Assembly (NCBI RefSeq): GCF_901447495.1
Contig: NZ_CABDWS010000023.1
Location: 1 to 41,128 of the forward strand
Length of the DNA stretch: 41,128 nt
Direction of reading: 5' to 3'
From: Haloimpatiens lingqiaonensis
GTDB taxonomy: Bacteria; Bacillota; Clostridia; Clostridiales; Clostridiaceae
Part shown: positions 15,871 through 25,487 of the stretch, piece after piece
Layout: each line of letters begins with the position of its first letter
How positions within the stretch are numbered: position 1 is the stretch's first letter
Position numbers and translations under genes: made by a program
Notes under the pieces: model-generated
Databases searched by the model: none
What the model was told of the DNA's origin: nothing
Seen by the model: the letters and a program-made list of their open reading frames with translations, nothing else

Positions 15871-18800
15871 TTGAAGATTACAGTGGTATCAGTTTCTACC
15901 AGTGTTTTTGGGGAAATTATAAAGGCCTGTGAATATATTAATAAAAGTTATGATAATATATTGGATTTGAATTTATATTATGTATCAAGGGGCTTGAAAG
16001 ATGATAGATTAGAAAGTATGATGTGCCATATACAAGAAGCGGATATGTGTATAATAGACTTGATGGGTGCACCAGATAAAATTGTTAAGACAACTTATGA
16101 TTCTCTAGAAAATTCAAAAGCACAAGTAGTTATTATAGGCAGACAAGGTAGGGAATATTTGAAGCTGGGAAGTTTAACTTCAAAGGATATGAGTATGAAT
16201 AAAAAGAAGGGTGAAAGCAAAAATCCCGATGCAAAAGCTATGGATAAAATGATAAACATGGCAGAAAAAATGGGAAAAATCATGCCCGTTGGAAAACTAA
16301 ATCATATGAAGAATTATATACACATAGGAAGATATTGGAATAATGCCGGGTTTGAAGATATGAAGAATTTATTATATTTAATACTTAGGGATTATGGAAA
16401 TTATAAAGGAATTCCTAAGCCTTTAGAACCAGTAAAAAGAGAAGACATAAGTATATGTAATCCAGAAACTATGGAGTTTTTCAATAGTTATAAGGAATAT
16501 ATGAAAAAATATGGTTTTGATAAAGAAAGACCTACTGTTGCTTTAATATTTTATGGTCACAGTTACCCTAGTAAAACATCTGACTGCGTTGGAGAAATAT
16601 GCCGTAGAATAAAAGAGTTTGCAAATGTGGTACCAATAGCTTTTTCTAGTGTTTTAAAAATGGATGGGAATAAACTTAGAAATATGCTGGAGGATGCCTG
16701 TGGTAAAAAGGTGGATTTAATATTAAATTTTATGTCCTTCAGATTAGGAGCAGGTCCTATGGGAGGAGATGCCAAGAAGGCCGTAGAAACTCTTGAAAAA
16801 ATAGAAGCTCCTATGATTCATCCATTTTTTATGACTAAAAAAACAGAGGAAGAATGGATGGAAAGTGCTCAGGGAGTAAGTTCTTCAGAATTTTTAATTT
16901 CTGTAATGTTGCCTGAATTAGACGGAGCTATAGAAACTTATCCCATAGGGGCAATGAAATCTAATGGATTAGATGAGGAATTTAAAATAGAATTAAATGA
17001 ACTGAATATTATAGAAGAAAGAGTTGAAAAACTTATAGGTAAAATAAAGGGATGGCTTAAGCTTAGAGAAAAGCCTAATAAAGATAAAAGAGTAGCTATA
17101 GTATGCTACAATTATCCACCGGGAGAAGATAATTTATTTGGAGGGGCTTTTTTAGATACATTTAAGTCTATAGAAAAGATATTAGAGGCCTTAAAAAATG
17201 AAGGATATAATACTGAAAGCTTAAACAGTGAAGAATTGATGAATAAATTTTGTGGTAAGATAGTTAACTCTGGAAGATGGGTTTCGGAAGAAAATATTCA
17301 CAACATGATAAAATATAGCTGTGAAAAATATAAGAAAAATATTAAGGGCAGGAATTTTTATTTAGATATGATTAAGCAGTGGGGAAAGATACCTGGTAAT
17401 GTGATGACTTTGGATAATAATTTTTTGATACCAGGAATAGTAAATGACAATGTTTTTATAGGATTACAGCCTTCTAGGGGAATCCATGAAAATACAGATA
17501 AAGTATATCACGATAAATCCATGCTTCCGCACCATCAATATATAGGATTTTATAAATGGATTAAAGAAGAATTTAAGGCAGATGTAGTTATACATGTGGG
17601 AACTCATGGCACAATAGAATTTTTAAAGGGAAAAGAATGTGGCATGTCTGGGGAGTGTTTCCCTGATATGCTACTTTATGATATTCCCCATTTGTATCTA
17701 TATTTCATAGGAAATCCAGCAGAGGCTGTGATAGCTAAAAGAAGAAGCCATGCAGTAATGGTAAGTTATAGTCCGCCAGCTTTTATGGAAGGAGAACTTT
17801 ATGAGGAATATTTATGGCTTCAAAAATCCATTGAGGAATACCACCAATGTGAAAGATTAGATCCAAAAAGATGTAGCCAAGTGTTAGAAAATATTAGAGA
17901 AAAAGCTAAAGAGGTGAATATGAATTTTGAAGACTTAGAGGAGTTGGAGAGGGAACTTTATAGGATGAATCGTTCCCTAATACCAAAGGGCTTACATGTA
18001 TTTGGTGAAGGATATAATGAAGACGAGGCTTTTAATTATATTAAGTTTATTCTTAGATATGATAGAGGTGATATAAAGTGTATAAGGAGAATTGTATGTG
18101 AGAATAGATACTTGGATTATGATAAATTAATAGAAGAAAATTCTGCAGAAATTTTAGCTTCACTGGATAGTGAGGTGCAGTGGATTATGGAGAATTTCAA
18201 GAAATATGGTGACTTAAGTTTTATAAATAGTGGTGAAAAACATTATGAAAAAACTTGTATAGAGGATATGAAAAAATCTATAGAATATGGAAAAGAGCTT
18301 AGTTTAAATATAGTTAAAAACTTTGAGATAGAAGGTTTAATTAAGGCTATGCAAGGAAAATATTTAAAAGCATCACTGGCAGGAGATATAATTAGAAATC
18401 CTGATATATTGCCTTCAGGTTATAATTTATATCAATTTGATCCAACATTAGTACCTACAGAAACAGCTTATAAAAGGGGAGCTAGCATAGCTAAAAATAC
18501 CATAGAATTATACTACAAGCAAAATGGAAAGTATCCATCTAGTACTGCAGTAATATTATGGGGACTTGAAACCTCTAGAACCGGAGGGGAAACTATAGGG
18601 CAAATACTGTATTATTTAGGAGTTAAGCCTGTTAAAACTGCAAGTTCCTTTGAAAGTGACTATGAAATAATACCTATTGAAGAATTGGGAAGGCCTAGAA
18701 TAGATGTGGTAATAAACATGTGTGGATTCTTTAGGGATATGTTCCCTAATTTACTGAAGGATTTGAATGATATATTTGCCCATATATATAATTTAGATGA

Positions 18801-19623
18801 AACTTTTGAAGAAAATTATTTTAAAAAGAATTCTCAAATTATATATGATAAAATTATAAAAAATGGAACCAGTGAGGAAATTGCAAAAGAACTTTCTATA
18901 TCTAGAATATTTGGACCTAAAGAAGCGGAGTATGGTACAGGAGTCACTAAGCTATTAGAAACAAAGGCTTGGGAGGAAGAAGAGGATATAGGTAAAAACT
19001 TTATAGATAGTTTGAAATATGTATATAGCAATAATTTTAGAGGTAAGGAAATAGATGGACTGTATAGAAGTAACTTAAAAACTGTGGATGTGGTATCGCA
19101 AGTAAGAAGTAATCATGAATATGAAGTTACTGATTTAGACCACTATTATGAATTTTTCGGTGGACTTTCTAAATCTGTTGAAATGGTTAAGGGGAAAAAA
19201 CCTGCTATGTATATAAGTGATACTACGGGAGAAAGGTTAGAAACTGAAACAGTAGATAAATCCATAAATAGGGGTATAAGAACTAGAGTTTTAAATCCTA
19301 AATGGATTGATGGTATGTTAGAGCATAAATACCATGGAGTTCAAAAAATAGCTGAGAGGTTTGAAAATATATTAGGGCTAGCAGCCACTACTAATGGTGT
19401 GGAACAGTGGATATACAATGATTTATATGAAAAGTATATTGAAGATGAAAAATTAAGGAAAAGATTGAAGGAAAACAATTCATATGCATATATGACCATA
19501 GTGGAGTGGATGCTAGAGTATAATAAAAGAGAATATTGGCAGGCAAGCAAAGAGCAGCTTGAAAAGCTTAGAAATGTATATTTGGATATAGAAGGAAATA
19601 TAGAGAGCTTTCAAGAGGAATAA
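15871..19623 (+). CDS. cobN: CobN-like large subunit of cobalt/magnesium chelatase
   Basis: The protein is about 1,250 residues, the normal CobN/ChlH size. Family segments include VIHVGTHGTIEFLKGKECG, LPSGYNLYQFDPTLVPT, ILWGLETSRTGGETIGQILY and LGRPRIDVVINMCGFFRDMFPN, and the end with NPKWIDGMLEHKYHG. CobN binds the corrin or porphyrin and inserts the metal with two AAA+ partners (CobS/CobT or ChlI/ChlD). Neither partner is present here. The TTG at 15871 is preferred, because AGAGGGG ends directly against the ATG at 15865. Residues about 108-145 form a Met/Lys-rich insertion. Position after a B12-regulated importer argues for corrinoid metabolism, but its real substrate is not proven by sequence. 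Confidence 0.9.
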   Translation: MKITVVSVSTSVFGEIIKACEYINKSYDNILDLNLYYVSRGLKDDRLESMMCHIQEADMCIIDLMGAPDKIVKTTYDSLENSKAQVVIIGRQGREYLKLGSLTSKDMSMNKKKGESKNPDAKAMDKMINMAEKMGKIMPVGKLNHMKNYIHIGRYWNNAGFEDMKNLLYLILRDYGNYKGIPKPLEPVKREDISICNPETMEFFNSYKEYMKKYGFDKERPTVALIFYGHSYPSKTSDCVGEICRRIKEFANVVPIAFSSVLKMDGNKLRNMLEDACGKKVDLILNFMSFRLGAGPMGGDAKKAVETLEKIEAPMIHPFFMTKKTEEEWMESAQGVSSSEFLISVMLPELDGAIETYPIGAMKSNGLDEEFKIELNELNIIEERVEKLIGKIKGWLKLREKPNKDKRVAIVCYNYPPGEDNLFGGAFLDTFKSIEKILEALKNEGYNTESLNSEELMNKFCGKIVNSGRWVSEENIHNMIKYSCEKYKKNIKGRNFYLDMIKQWGKIPGNVMTLDNNFLIPGIVNDNVFIGLQPSRGIHENTDKVYHDKSMLPHHQYIGFYKWIKEEFKADVVIHVGTHGTIEFLKGKECGMSGECFPDMLLYDIPHLYLYFIGNPAEAVIAKRRSHAVMVSYSPPAFMEGELYEEYLWLQKSIEEYHQCERLDPKRCSQVLENIREKAKEVNMNFEDLEELERELYRMNRSLIPKGLHVFGEGYNEDEAFNYIKFILRYDRGDIKCIRRIVCENRYLDYDKLIEENSAEILASLDSEVQWIMENFKKYGDLSFINSGEKHYEKTCIEDMKKSIEYGKELSLNIVKNFEIEGLIKAMQGKYLKASLAGDIIRNPDILPSGYNLYQFDPTLVPTETAYKRGASIAKNTIELYYKQNGKYPSSTAVILWGLETSRTGGETIGQILYYLGVKPVKTASSFESDYEIIPIEELGRPRIDVVINMCGFFRDMFPNLLKDLNDIFAHIYNLDETFEENYFKKNSQIIYDKIIKNGTSEEIAKELSISRIFGPKEAEYGTGVTKLLETKAWEEEEDIGKNFIDSLKYVYSNNFRGKEIDGLYRSNLKTVDVVSQVRSNHEYEVTDLDHYYEFFGGLSKSVEMVKGKKPAMYISDTTGERLETETVDKSINRGIRTRVLNPKWIDGMLEHKYHGVQKIAERFENILGLAATTNGVEQWIYNDLYEKYIEDEKLRKRLKENNSYAYMTIVEWMLEYNKREYWQASKEQLEKLRNVYLDIEGNIESFQEE

Positions 19624-19632
19624 ATAAAATAG

Positions 19633-19692
19633 GAGCTTCTGTAAATTAACATTTCATTACAAATGTAATTTAATTTGCAGAAGCTATTTTAG
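19633..19692 (+). terminator. Terminator after cobN
   Basis: AGCTTCTG and CAGAAGCT enclose a second perfect-looking stem (AAATT.ACATTT / AAATGTAATTT), followed by ATTTTAG. It is a two-tier hairpin ending the cobN transcript. Confidence 0.75.
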
Positions 19693-19719
19693 TGGAAGGG
19701 ATAAACTAAATTAGGTTGT

Positions 19720-19749
19720 TTGACACTGAAGTTTTTAACATGCTATAAT
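19720..19749 (+). promoter_or_regulatory. Promoter of the LacI regulator gene
   Basis: TTGACA (19720-19725) and TATAAT (19744-19749) with an 18-bp spacer and a TGC extended -10 element: a near-consensus sigma-A promoter. No copy of the 14-bp nan operator is seen here, so autoregulation is not evident. Confidence 0.8.
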
Positions 19750-19798
19750 TTGCTTAAAATTAAAGAAATTTAAAAATAATACAATGGTGGTAGTTAAT

Positions 19799-20797
19799 AT
19801 GATAAAACAAGAAGATATAGCCAAAATTTTAAATGTTTCAAGAACTACTGTGGCTAGGGCTTTAAATGGCAGTGAAAATATAAAACCTGAAACAAAAGAA
19901 AAGATTATAGAACTTGCTAAAGAATTGGGATATAAAAAGAATCCAATAAGTAGTTCCTTAGCCAGTAAGAAGAAAAAAAATGTATATGCTTTTATAATAA
20001 AATCAAAAAATAAATATTATACAGAAGAAATAGAAAGAGGACTTAAGAGCGCTGAAAAGGAATTTAAATTTTATGGGTTTAATATAAATATAATAAAAAC
20101 AGATATTGAAACCCCAGAAAAGCAGCTAGAGCAGTTAAAAGCTGCAGTAAATGAAGATGTACAGGGGATAATAATAATTCCTTTGCTAAAAGAAAAGGTG
20201 AAAGAAGTAAGAAATCAAAATCCTAATATAGTTTTTACAACACTGGATATTAATATAGATCAATCTATATTTCATGTAGGACCTAATTATTTTAAATCCG
20301 GTAGAATTGCAGCGGAAATACTTATAAATACCCTAGAAGAGAAGTCTAAGGTTTTGGTTTTAGATACGGTAGATGATAGGATTTCCTCTAAGCTATACAT
20401 GGATGGTTTTTTAAGTAGAATGTCAGAAGAAAAAAATAATCCTATGATAGGTCCTGTGTATTCAGAGCACTTAATGAATGATTTAGATGATATATTGGAA
20501 AAACACATGACAAAAGAAGTAAAATCAATATATGCTACTAGATTTTTAACAGATATAGTGAAATATATAGGATATAGATACAACATTCCCATGAAAATTG
20601 TAGGTAATGGTATGTCAGATGATATGAAAATTTTAATACTAGAAAAAAAAGTGCTGGCTACAGTGGTGGAACAACCTTACGAAGAGGGATATTTGGCAGG
20701 GAAGTTTATGTTTGAGAAATTATATAAGGATATGAATTTTAAAGAAGCTTCTCATATTATGGAAAGTAAAATAATAGTTAGAGAAAGTCTTTTTTAA
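19799..20797 (+). CDS. LacI-family transcriptional regulator
   Basis: This 332-residue repressor has an N-terminal helix-turn-helix (EDIAKILNVSRTTVARALNG) and hinge, then a periplasmic-binding-like sensor domain with the VGPNYFKSGRIAAEIL and QPYEEGYLAGKFM segments common in sugar-responsive LacI regulators. The ATG at 19799 is chosen because GGTGGTAG lies ahead of it; an ATG at 19784 has no SD. It is followed after 31 bp by the FAD oxidoreductase gene and then, after a 365-bp control region, by the nan genes. The two TGTTCACGAGAACA palindromes there have the central CG typical of LacI operators, so it is the probable repressor of sialic-acid uptake; its inducer is unknown. Confidence 0.9.
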   Translation: MIKQEDIAKILNVSRTTVARALNGSENIKPETKEKIIELAKELGYKKNPISSSLASKKKKNVYAFIIKSKNKYYTEEIERGLKSAEKEFKFYGFNINIIKTDIETPEKQLEQLKAAVNEDVQGIIIIPLLKEKVKEVRNQNPNIVFTTLDINIDQSIFHVGPNYFKSGRIAAEILINTLEEKSKVLVLDTVDDRISSKLYMDGFLSRMSEEKNNPMIGPVYSEHLMNDLDDILEKHMTKEVKSIYATRFLTDIVKYIGYRYNIPMKIVGNGMSDDMKILILEKKVLATVVEQPYEEGYLAGKFMFEKLYKDMNFKEASHIMESKIIVRESLF

Positions 20798-20828
20798 AAA
20801 TATAAAATAAACTAAAGAGGAGGAAAAC

Positions 20829-22394
20829 ATGAAAATAAAAGAACATATGAAAACCGATGTATTAGTTGTTGGAGCTGGAATTGCAGGTATAAGTTCAGCT
20901 ATACAAGTGGCTAAAGCAGGAAAAAGTGTTACAGTAGTGAGCAGTGGTAGGTTTTGCTCTGGAGCCAGTTTTTATCCAGGAACCTGGGGGCTTGGAATGG
21001 TAGTGGCAGAGGATGAAAAAGATAAAGAGGACTTTGTCAATGCCATAATGGAAGTGGGATGCCACATTCCCAATAAAAAAATGGTAAAAACCTTAATAGA
21101 TAATGCTGAAAAAGACATAAAAGAATTTATGGATTTAGGGATTCAATTTAGAAGACCTATAAGTGGAGAAACTGTAACACCTTGTTTTGATAAAAAGCCA
21201 AGAAAATGGTATGGATTTGATTTTAAGACAGCTATTAAAGCCTTTGATAAATTAAAATCATTAGAAAATGTAAGTATTGTTGAGAATACTAGTTTAATTA
21301 AAATATTGAAGGATGAAGAGGAGGCTTTTTCTTCAGCAATATTTATAAGTGATTCAGAAGAATATGTACAAATTTCTGCTAAAGCACTTATAATAGCCAG
21401 TGGAGGGTTTACGAATATATATAAATACAACCTTAGCACAGAAGATATGGCGTTGAATGCACATATCCAAGCATTAGAGGTGGGATGTAAACTCACTAAT
21501 ATGGAATTTATTCAATTCATTCCAGCACATATAGAACCAAATTATAAAACTATATTTAATGAAAGAGTTTTTAGTTATATAAAATTAGAAAATTCAAAGG
21601 GAGAAGATATTTTCCAGGATAATTTAGATGAAAATTTAAATGAAAAGGCTATATTAAAAGAAAGATCCACTCATGGCCCATTTACATGCAAATTAAATTC
21701 CAAATATGTGGATATAACTATGTTTAAGGAATATCTAAAAAGCTGCCAAGGTGTGGGTTTTTATTATCCAAAGGATATACTTAATATAAAAGATACTCTT
21801 ATATATAATTATTTTATGTGGCTAAAGGATAAAAATGCTTTAAATGAAAATAAGATAATAATACTTCCTTTTGCCCATGCAGCCAACGGTGGTATAGAAA
21901 TAAATGAAAAGGCCCAAACGGCTATAAAAGGCATATATGCTGCAGGTGAAGTAACTGGAGGGGTACACGGTGCAGATAGAATTGGAGGCTTGTCTACGGT
22001 TAATGCTATGGTATTTGGTAAAATAGCAGGAAAAGAGGCTATAAAATATATAGAGGAAAAAACTGTTGATGAAAAAGTCTATAATGATATTAATGAAGTA
22101 TTCCATTTTAGTAATAAACAAGAATCAACCATAGAGCCAGATTGGGTTATAAATGAAATAAGAGAGATTATGTATAGAAATGCTAGCATAATAAGGAATA
22201 GGAAGTCCTTAGAAAATGCAGTAGGAACTATTAATAATATAGAGGATAAATTTAACTTGTACACATATGTATCACAAAATAAGCATTGTAAAAAAGCATT
22301 TATAGCTAATAATTATATTAATACTGCAATAGTGGTGCTAAAGGCCATGATAGATAGAAATGAAAGTGTAGGATCGCATTATAGGGAAGACTAA
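20829..22394 (+). CDS. FAD-dependent oxidoreductase of the fumarate reductase/aspartate oxidase type
   Basis: The 521-residue protein has an N-terminal dinucleotide-binding GAGIAGISSAIQVAKAG and the flavin-site segment GVHGADRIGGLSTVNAMVFG near residues 380-400, which defines the SdhA/FrdA/NadB superfamily. The strict catalytic Arg/His motifs of fumarate reductase (for example RDVVSR) are not evident; the region reads STHGPFT instead. A C-terminal helical domain follows. No signal peptide, haem or flavin-transfer motif is seen, so it is cytosolic. It shares an operon with the LacI gene (AGGAGG before the ATG), not with nanA. The substrate is unknown; L-aspartate oxidase is unlikely because nadA/nadC are absent nearby. 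Confidence 0.78.
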   Translation: MKIKEHMKTDVLVVGAGIAGISSAIQVAKAGKSVTVVSSGRFCSGASFYPGTWGLGMVVAEDEKDKEDFVNAIMEVGCHIPNKKMVKTLIDNAEKDIKEFMDLGIQFRRPISGETVTPCFDKKPRKWYGFDFKTAIKAFDKLKSLENVSIVENTSLIKILKDEEEAFSSAIFISDSEEYVQISAKALIIASGGFTNIYKYNLSTEDMALNAHIQALEVGCKLTNMEFIQFIPAHIEPNYKTIFNERVFSYIKLENSKGEDIFQDNLDENLNEKAILKERSTHGPFTCKLNSKYVDITMFKEYLKSCQGVGFYYPKDILNIKDTLIYNYFMWLKDKNALNENKIIILPFAHAANGGIEINEKAQTAIKGIYAAGEVTGGVHGADRIGGLSTVNAMVFGKIAGKEAIKYIEEKTVDEKVYNDINEVFHFSNKQESTIEPDWVINEIREIMYRNASIIRNRKSLENAVGTINNIEDKFNLYTYVSQNKHCKKAFIANNYINTAIVVLKAMIDRNESVGSHYRED

Positions 22395-22523
22395 AAACTT
22401 AATAAATTTATGATTTAGTCTATAGTTACAAGAATAAAGGGTGTTGTGGAAGGGAGCTATAAAAGTATATAATTTTTATAAAATAAAAGTATATAAAAAA
22501 ATTTAAAAAATTAATATTTACAC

Positions 22524-22552
22524 TTGAAAATGTTCACGAGAACATATATAAT
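22524..22552 (+). promoter_or_regulatory. nan promoter with operator O1 in the spacer
   Basis: TTGAAA (22524-22529) and TATAAT (22547-22552) with a 17-bp spacer. The palindrome TGTTCACGAGAACA occupies 22531-22544, inside the spacer, where bound repressor would block polymerase. The leader to nanA is then about 200 nt and carries a second operator. Confidence 0.8.
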
Positions 22553-22692
22553 ATTCTTAGAAAATAAAAATATTAAGAATTTTCAAAGGCTTGATGTAAA
22601 GGATAACAAAACTTCAATGCTTTAGAAAATTTAGTCTATGAGCAAAAAAATGTATCTATTTTAAAAAAGTTATAATTTTTTTTAACAAATAA

Positions 22693-22706
22693 TGTTCACG
22701 AGAACA
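22693..22706. promoter_or_regulatory. nan operator O2
   Basis: Exact second copy of TGTTCACGAGAACA, 162 bp downstream of O1 (centre to centre). It could serve as an auxiliary operator for looping or as a roadblock. A weak CcpA-like site (CGAAAGCGCATTAT, 22714-22727) follows directly. Confidence 0.75.
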
Positions 22707-22759
22707 AAACACACGAAAGCGCATTATACAATAATTTTAAATTTAGAGGAGGACTTGAG

Positions 22760-23626
22760 ATGAAAGGAATTTTTTCAGCACTATTAGTACCATATGATGA
22801 AAACGGAAACATTAAAGAAGAGGGACTTAGACAGCTAGTTCGTCACAATATTGATGTATGTGGAATAGATGGTCTTTACGTTGGAGGAAGTACAGGAGAA
22901 AACTTCATGCTTTCTACTGAAGAAAAGAAAAGAATATTCGAAATTGTCAAGGATGAGGCCAAAGATCAGGTTAAATTAATTGCACAAGTAGGATCTATAA
23001 ACTTAAAAGAAGCAGTTGAACTTGGAAAGTTTGCTACAGCTCTAGGATATGATTCACTATCAGCAGTAACACCTTTTTACTATAAATTTGACTTTAGCGA
23101 AATAAAAAATTATTATGATACAATCATAAGAGAAACTGGAAACAATATGATAATATACTCAATACCATTCTTAACAGGAGTTAACATAACACTAAATCAA
23201 TTTGCTGAGTTATTTGAAAATGAAAAAGTAATAGGAGTTAAGTTTACAGCAGCAGACTTCTATTTATTAGAAAGATTAAGAAAGGCTTTCCCAAATAAAT
23301 TAATATTCTCTGGATTTGATGAAATGCTTTTACCAGCAGTAGTTTCAGGTGTAGATGGAGCTATAGGAAGTACATTTAATGTAAACGGTAAAAGAGCAAA
23401 AGAAATCTTTGAATTAGGTAGAAAAGGTGAAATAGAAAAAGCTTACCAGGTACAACACGTTACTAATGACTTAATTGAAGGAATATTAAGCAATGGTTTA
23501 TATCAAACTATTAAGGAAATATTAAAGGATAAGGGTGTGGATGCAGGATATTGTAGACAACCTATGAAGAAATTAAATGAAGAAGGAATTAAGTTTGCAA
23601 AAGAATTATCTGCAAAGTACCTATAA
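22760..23626 (+). CDS. nanA: N-acetylneuraminate lyase
   Basis: This 288-residue class I aldolase of the DapA/NanA superfamily cleaves N-acetylneuraminate to N-acetylmannosamine and pyruvate. The carboxylate-binding motif GGSTGENF is at 42-49, the conserved Tyr at 133 ([10 protein letters not shown]), and the Schiff-base Lys161 in GVKFTAAD. These specific sequences separate NanA from DapA. Length is typical. AGAGGAGG precedes the ATG. It is the first gene of the sialic-acid operon and lies about 210 bp after the operator-containing promoter. Confidence 0.94.
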   Translation: MKGIFSALLVPYDENGNIKEEGLRQLVRHNIDVCGIDGLYVGGSTGENFMLSTEEKKRIFEIVKDEAKDQVKLIAQVGSINLKEAVELGKFATALGYDSLSAVTPFYYKFDFSEIKNYYDTIIRETGNNMIIYSIPFLTGVNITLNQFAELFENEKVIGVKFTAADFYLLERLRKAFPNKLIFSGFDEMLLPAVVSGVDGAIGSTFNVNGKRAKEIFELGRKGEIEKAYQVQHVTNDLIEGILSNGLYQTIKEILKDKGVDAGYCRQPMKKLNEEGIKFAKELSAKYL

Positions 23627-23714
23627 TTAAAATTTGTAATATATAGATAAAAAAATAAAAATTTAAGTTTTGCATTAAATCTAAATTTATTAATCATCAG
23701 ATATTTACAGTTTT

Positions 23715-23756
23715 GAGAGGATTATATAATAGCTTATGAAGTTATATAATCTTCTC
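23715..23756 (+). repeat. Perfect 15-bp inverted repeat between nanA and the symporter gene
   Basis: GAGAGGATTATATAA and TTATATAATCTTCTC (the second with one inner mismatch position at most) form a strong stem with a 12-base loop. No T-run follows on either strand, so it is probably an mRNA processing or stabilising hairpin and not a terminator. Confidence 0.65.
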
Positions 23757-23790
23757 TAATAAAATAATTAAATATAATGGAGGGTTATTC

Positions 23791-25278
23791 ATGAAGGCAT
23801 CATTTCAAATGTTGGATTATATAGTTTTAGTTGTATATCTTTTATTTGTACTGTATGTAGGTGTTAGAGTAGCTAAAAAAGAAATGAAAGGCAAAGAATA
23901 TTTTAAAGGTGATGGAACAATTCCATGGTGGGTTGCAGCCGTTAGTTTATTTGCAACAATGCTAAGTCCCATTTCTTATTTAGCTTTAGCTGGACGTTCA
24001 TTTAAAACAGACTGGTCAGCTTGGGTGGCTCAGCTTGGTATATTTATAGCTGTTCCATTAACTATAAAATATTTCTTACCAGTTTATAAGAAACTTGATT
24101 TAGATACAGCATATGAATACTTAGAAAGAAGATTTAATAAAAGTTTAAGATTAGTAGGAAGTATAATGTTTATAATTTACCAAGTAGGTAGAATGTCTAT
24201 AATCATGTATTTACCAGCATTGGCATTATCAATAGTTACAAAAATAAACATAAATTTATTAATAGTTCTTATGGGTGTTATAGCAATTGTATATTCATAC
24301 GTAGGCGGAATTAAATCAGTATTATGGACAGATTTTATACAAGGTGTAGTGTTATCATTAGGTGCCGTATTTGTAGTAGTTTATATGGCATTTACAATTA
24401 AAGGTGGATTAGGTGAAGTAGTTAGAGTAGGGGTGGCGGATGCTAAGTTCTTACATTTATCACAAATGCTTAACTTAAATATATTTAAAGAGGGCTTCTT
24501 TATAGTACTTATAGGAGCAGGTTTGTCAACGCTTTCATCTTATGTATCAAGCCAAGATATGGTTCAAAGATATACAACAACTACTGATCTTGGAGAAATG
24601 AAAAAGATGACATATTTAAATGGTGCTTTATCTATAGGTATAGCAACTGTATTTTTCTTCATAGGAACAGGACTATATGTATTTTATCAACAAAACCCAG
24701 CATTATTAATATCAAAAGCGGAGGACCAAGTTTTTGCAAGTTATATAGTTAGTCAATTACCAGCAGGTATATCAGGACTATTATTAGCTGGAGTATTTGC
24801 AGCAGGCCAATCAACTTTATCTACAGGTTTAAATAGTGTGGCTACAAGCTGGACTTTAGATATACATAAGTTAATAAAAGGTGATGTTAACAATGATGAA
24901 GCAACTAAGCTTGCTAAAATTCTTTCTTTAGTAGTTGGAATAGTATCTATAGTAGTTTCTATAGTTTTAGCTCACTCTGATTTGAAATCTGCATATAGCT
25001 GGTTCAATGGATTTATGGGACTAGTTCTTGGAGTTGTAGGAGGTCTTTTTGGACTTGGAATATTTACAAAGAAGGCTAACTCTAAGGGAGCTGTGGCAGG
25101 ATTTATAGTGGCTGCAGTATTAACTGTAGCGGCAAAATACTTTACAACAGTTACATTCTGGATGTATTCAGTTATAAGCATAGTTTCATGCATGTTATTT
25201 GGATATATATTTAGTTTAATATTTAAAGATGATGAAAAGAAAAACTTAGATAACTTAACTATATATGGGGATAAGTAG
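23791..25278 (+). CDS. nanT: Sodium:solute symporter, probable sialic-acid transporter
   Basis: The 495-residue, about 13-helix protein belongs to the SSS family: WWVAAVSLFATMLSPISYLALAGRSF near the N-terminus, GGIKSVLWTDFIQG, and GLSTLSSYVSSQDMVQRY with AGVFAAGQSTLSTGLNSVATSW carrying the Ser/Thr residues near the sodium site. SSS transporters import sialic acid in several clostridia (C. difficile NanT). The position between nanA and nanE supports the same substrate here; the sequence alone does not fix it. GGAGGG precedes the ATG. Confidence 0.85.
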   Translation: MKASFQMLDYIVLVVYLLFVLYVGVRVAKKEMKGKEYFKGDGTIPWWVAAVSLFATMLSPISYLALAGRSFKTDWSAWVAQLGIFIAVPLTIKYFLPVYKKLDLDTAYEYLERRFNKSLRLVGSIMFIIYQVGRMSIIMYLPALALSIVTKININLLIVLMGVIAIVYSYVGGIKSVLWTDFIQGVVLSLGAVFVVVYMAFTIKGGLGEVVRVGVADAKFLHLSQMLNLNIFKEGFFIVLIGAGLSTLSSYVSSQDMVQRYTTTTDLGEMKKMTYLNGALSIGIATVFFFIGTGLYVFYQQNPALLISKAEDQVFASYIVSQLPAGISGLLLAGVFAAGQSTLSTGLNSVATSWTLDIHKLIKGDVNNDEATKLAKILSLVVGIVSIVVSIVLAHSDLKSAYSWFNGFMGLVLGVVGGLFGLGIFTKKANSKGAVAGFIVAAVLTVAAKYFTTVTFWMYSVISIVSCMLFGYIFSLIFKDDEKKNLDNLTIYGDK

Positions 25279-25314
25279 TAAAGTAGAGTTAATATAAATA
25301 TTTTAGATTAAATT

Positions 25315-25354
25315 GCCAGTAAAGCATAGTACTTAAGTGTATATGCTTTCTGGC
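25315..25354 (+). repeat. Intercistronic hairpin after the symporter gene
   Basis: GCCAGTAAAGCATA pairs with TATGCTTTCTGGC (one mismatch) around about 12 bases. The following TAATTTC is a poor U-tract, so termination is at best partial; like the hairpin after nanA it may shape mRNA stability. The rest of the spacer to 25487 is AT-rich. Confidence 0.5.
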
Positions 25355-25487
25355 TAATTTCAAATGTAACATAAGTTTGTATTTTGGCTTAATACAAAAG
25401 TATTTTATTAAAATATGCTTTATTATTTTAATTATGAAAAGCAATAATAGTGCGTATATTAAAGATTATAGAGGGAGAGGCTATGCT

